DNA from: Cordylochernes scorpioides
Lineage: Eukaryota > Arthropoda > Arachnida > Pseudoscorpiones > Chernetidae
Assembly (NCBI GenBank): GCA_030710605.1
Contig: CP092886.1
Location: 158,456,000 to 158,519,999, forward strand
Length of the DNA stretch: 64,000 bases
Direction: 5' to 3'
In this document: one piece after another, positions 62,270 through 64,000 of the stretch
Position numbering within the stretch: position 1 is the stretch's first letter
Layout: each line of letters opens with the position of its first letter
Translations under genes and position numbers: made by a program
Notes under the pieces: generated by a model
What the model saw: only the letters and a program-made list of their open reading frames with translations
Databases searched by the model: none
Told to the model about the DNA's origin: nothing

Positions 62270-62717
62270 TTATATTATATAATTTAAAATAAAATAATAT
62301 TTTTATATAACATTTTATATATATTTATATATATTTTATATATTATATTTTTAAAAAATATAAGATTTCTGTTGTTTTGGATCATCTTGAGGATTAAGCT
62401 ATGGCGGTGCAGTCGTGGTTGAATAATCTTGAAATAAAAATAATAATGGTTTTGATCAGAGATTGTTTTATTTGAGCTGAGGTATGAATACATATGAAAA
62501 ACATAATTTTGACCAAGTACCGCCTGGCTTAAGGCGTAAGAATAAAAAATAAAAAGCTTATTTACATAATGTACAAAAGGTTTGGGGTCGGCCATCGGGG
62601 AACAACAACAACGAGTTTTTATAGGGGAAGAGTGACCTCTGGCGGTCGATTTAAACAGAGTATTCGAATCTATTAAATTATATAATTTAAAATAAAATAA
62701 TATTTTTATATAACATA
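62270..62717. repeat. Third arm of the inverted repeat and spacer
   Basis: 62270-62345 continues the interrupted right flank. 62346-62547 is AT-rich spacer without motif. 62548-62717 is another copy of the right arm (AAAAGCTTATTTACATAATG ... AACAGAGTATTCGAATC). Confidence 0.75.
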
Positions 62718-63199
62718 TCTATATTAATAAAATGGAAATTTCATAAGTGTTGTTCACTAAAAACTTTCGTTACAATGCATCAATTTCGACCAAATTTTCA
62801 ACATTTATGTAAAACGAGATGGAGCAGGTTTTGCTTAACATCAAAATATTTTTCCTAACTTTAACATGCGTAACTTCGCTGTTATCGATTAAATACAAAA
62901 AAAAATCAACAGAGTTAATTTTATTTATATATAAATACACAAAAAAAAATTCAGCAATTCATTCAACTCAATCTAAAAAAATATTCAAAACAAGCAATTT
63001 TAAGATAACACCATATGTAAAACAGTCGACCAAGAAAACAACAACGATATTACATCTTTCTCACATATTCACACACAATCTTGATTAATAATTAAAACTA
63101 ATCTTTAACATTGTTCATTATACTTCATAATATATAATATTCGTTAGGCAAACTTTCACTCGGATAAAACCCGGGCGAAGCCGGGTACACATCCGCTAG
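62718..63199 (+). mobile_element. Helitron H5, full length (482 bp)
   Basis: Same termini as 61791-62269 and nearly the same sequence. It begins TC after A at 62717 and ends CTAG before T at 63200. Confidence 0.88.
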
Positions 63200-64000
63200 T
63201 AGTATATAAAAGGAAGTTGGAATAATTTTCCTATATGAACCTATTTTTTGTTGTTTCCCGTTGGCGATAATTGGGGCTCAAAAATCATCCATTTTGGTTA
63301 GCAGCCCCGTAAATGACGATATTTCCGTTTCCCCTTGGCCGGCTCAATCTTTTTGTTGTGGGTCGGTGATGCAAAAAGAACAGCCAAAAGAAGTGATTTA
63401 TGAATATAGGATTATTATTTAATATAAGGATATATGAGGATATATATGATGACACAGCAGCAACCGCACACAGCAGTAAAAACAAAGGGAGGCTTAAGAC
63501 TGTAAACAAGATGACGCACGGCAGAAGGGGAGGGGCGTTCCCATTGGTCAGTCACCTCCATGCAGCGCCGCCAAGCGGTGCCCGTGTCCACGCTTCTCTC
63601 TTCATTCCCCCACTGAAGCGCTGGACAGGAGAACAGTTCATGAAGTCACAGGCGTTCTTGTGAGCCACTTTGCTCAGGGTCTTGGTGAAGACGTCGGCCA
63701 GGTTCTCCTTTGTAGAGATGTAGACAATCTTGATCTCTCCGCTAATTATTCTTTCTCTTTTTCATCTGTGGGGCAATCTCCTTTTGAGATTGGAAAACTA
63801 ATGTCTAACGGTGTGGATACCGGTCGACATTCAATCATGTTGAATTTTTGTAAGATTGATTTAACATACGTACTTTGAGATAGTACTAGAGTCTCCTCGT
63901 CTGGATAGTCAATTTGAACTCCCAAGAAATTCCTGATCGCTCCCAAATTTTTAACTCGGAACCTTTCATTAATTTTCTGTTCTATATTCCAAATAAAGCC
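63200..64000 (-). pseudogene. Ty1/copia retrotransposon 3' end (runs off the window)
   Basis: On the minus strand from the window edge: RT end IRNFLGVQIDYPDEETLVLSQ, then YVKSILQKFNMIECRPVSTPLD (63746-63946), a deletion, then in another frame the RNase H end YISTKENLADVFTKTLSKVA (about 63640-63720). Both are characteristic of copia Pol. The LTR probably starts near 63590 and runs to about 63215, but its borders are not firm. Confidence 0.8.

Overview
The window looks like repeat-dense, AT-rich invertebrate nuclear DNA, most likely arthropod; a crustacean is possible but cannot be shown from this sequence. The grounds are an intron-bearing C2H2 gene of the RREB1/hindsight type and remnants of Jockey-like LINE, BEL/Pao, Ty1/copia, Ty3/gypsy, Penelope, mariner, Polinton and many short Helitrons. 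Almost everything is mobile DNA, much of it nested. Only one host protein gene is clear (44.6-48.0 kb, minus strand). One 100-bp N gap lies inside a satellite.

Layout. 1-3.9 kb: LINE scraps and Helitrons with minisatellites and a tRNA-Gly copy. 3.94-19.76 kb: a complete but highly unusual Polinton/Maverick-type element, flanked by the 6-bp duplication TATATT and sitting inside a Helitron whose uninterrupted relatives at 25.4 and 25.7 kb show the empty site. It is a giant palindrome: two arms of about 5.95 kb (the left one enlarged by a later 1.5-kb Helitron) around a 2.4-kb asymmetric centre. Each arm carries a hexon-like capsid gene, a fibre-like gene, an adenain-like protease, a one-pass membrane protein, a Cys-rich protein and two small unknown genes. 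The centre carries penton-like and pX-like genes on one side and decayed accessory genes on the other. DNA polymerase B, the packaging ATPase and the integrase core are absent, so the element could only have moved with proteins supplied in trans. The left arm keeps intact hexon, fibre and protease genes; only the right side keeps full penton and pX genes, while its hexon, fibre and protease are broken.

20-30.6 kb: a hammerhead-bearing repeat split by a mariner, itself split by an internally deleted Ty3/gypsy element, then a run of Helitrons containing five more tRNA-Gly(GCC) copies. 30.6-37.2 kb: a minisatellite array of about 23 monomers, interrupted by two Helitrons and a decayed Penelope-like element that has a hammerhead ribozyme. 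37.2-44 kb: a candidate solo LTR, a decayed Jockey-like LINE with a Helitron in its RT, and palindromic MITEs. 44.6-48 kb: the RREB1/hindsight-like zinc-finger gene. 48.4-49 kb: another hammerhead repeat. 51.5-54.5 kb: a mariner scrap followed by a 34-bp satellite. 57.6-60.05 kb: BEL/Pao remnant. 60.4-63.2 kb: Helitrons, a 30-G tract and a long inverted repeat. 63.2-64 kb: copia remnant running off the window.

The most notable observations are the palindromic Polinton with divided gene integrity; its terminal repeats, which are mosaics of short direct repeats and fragments matching two internal genes; tRNA-Gly genes carried by at least two Helitron backbones; and hammerhead ribozyme cores in several repeat families. 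Helitron families are called H1-H5 below as local labels only.
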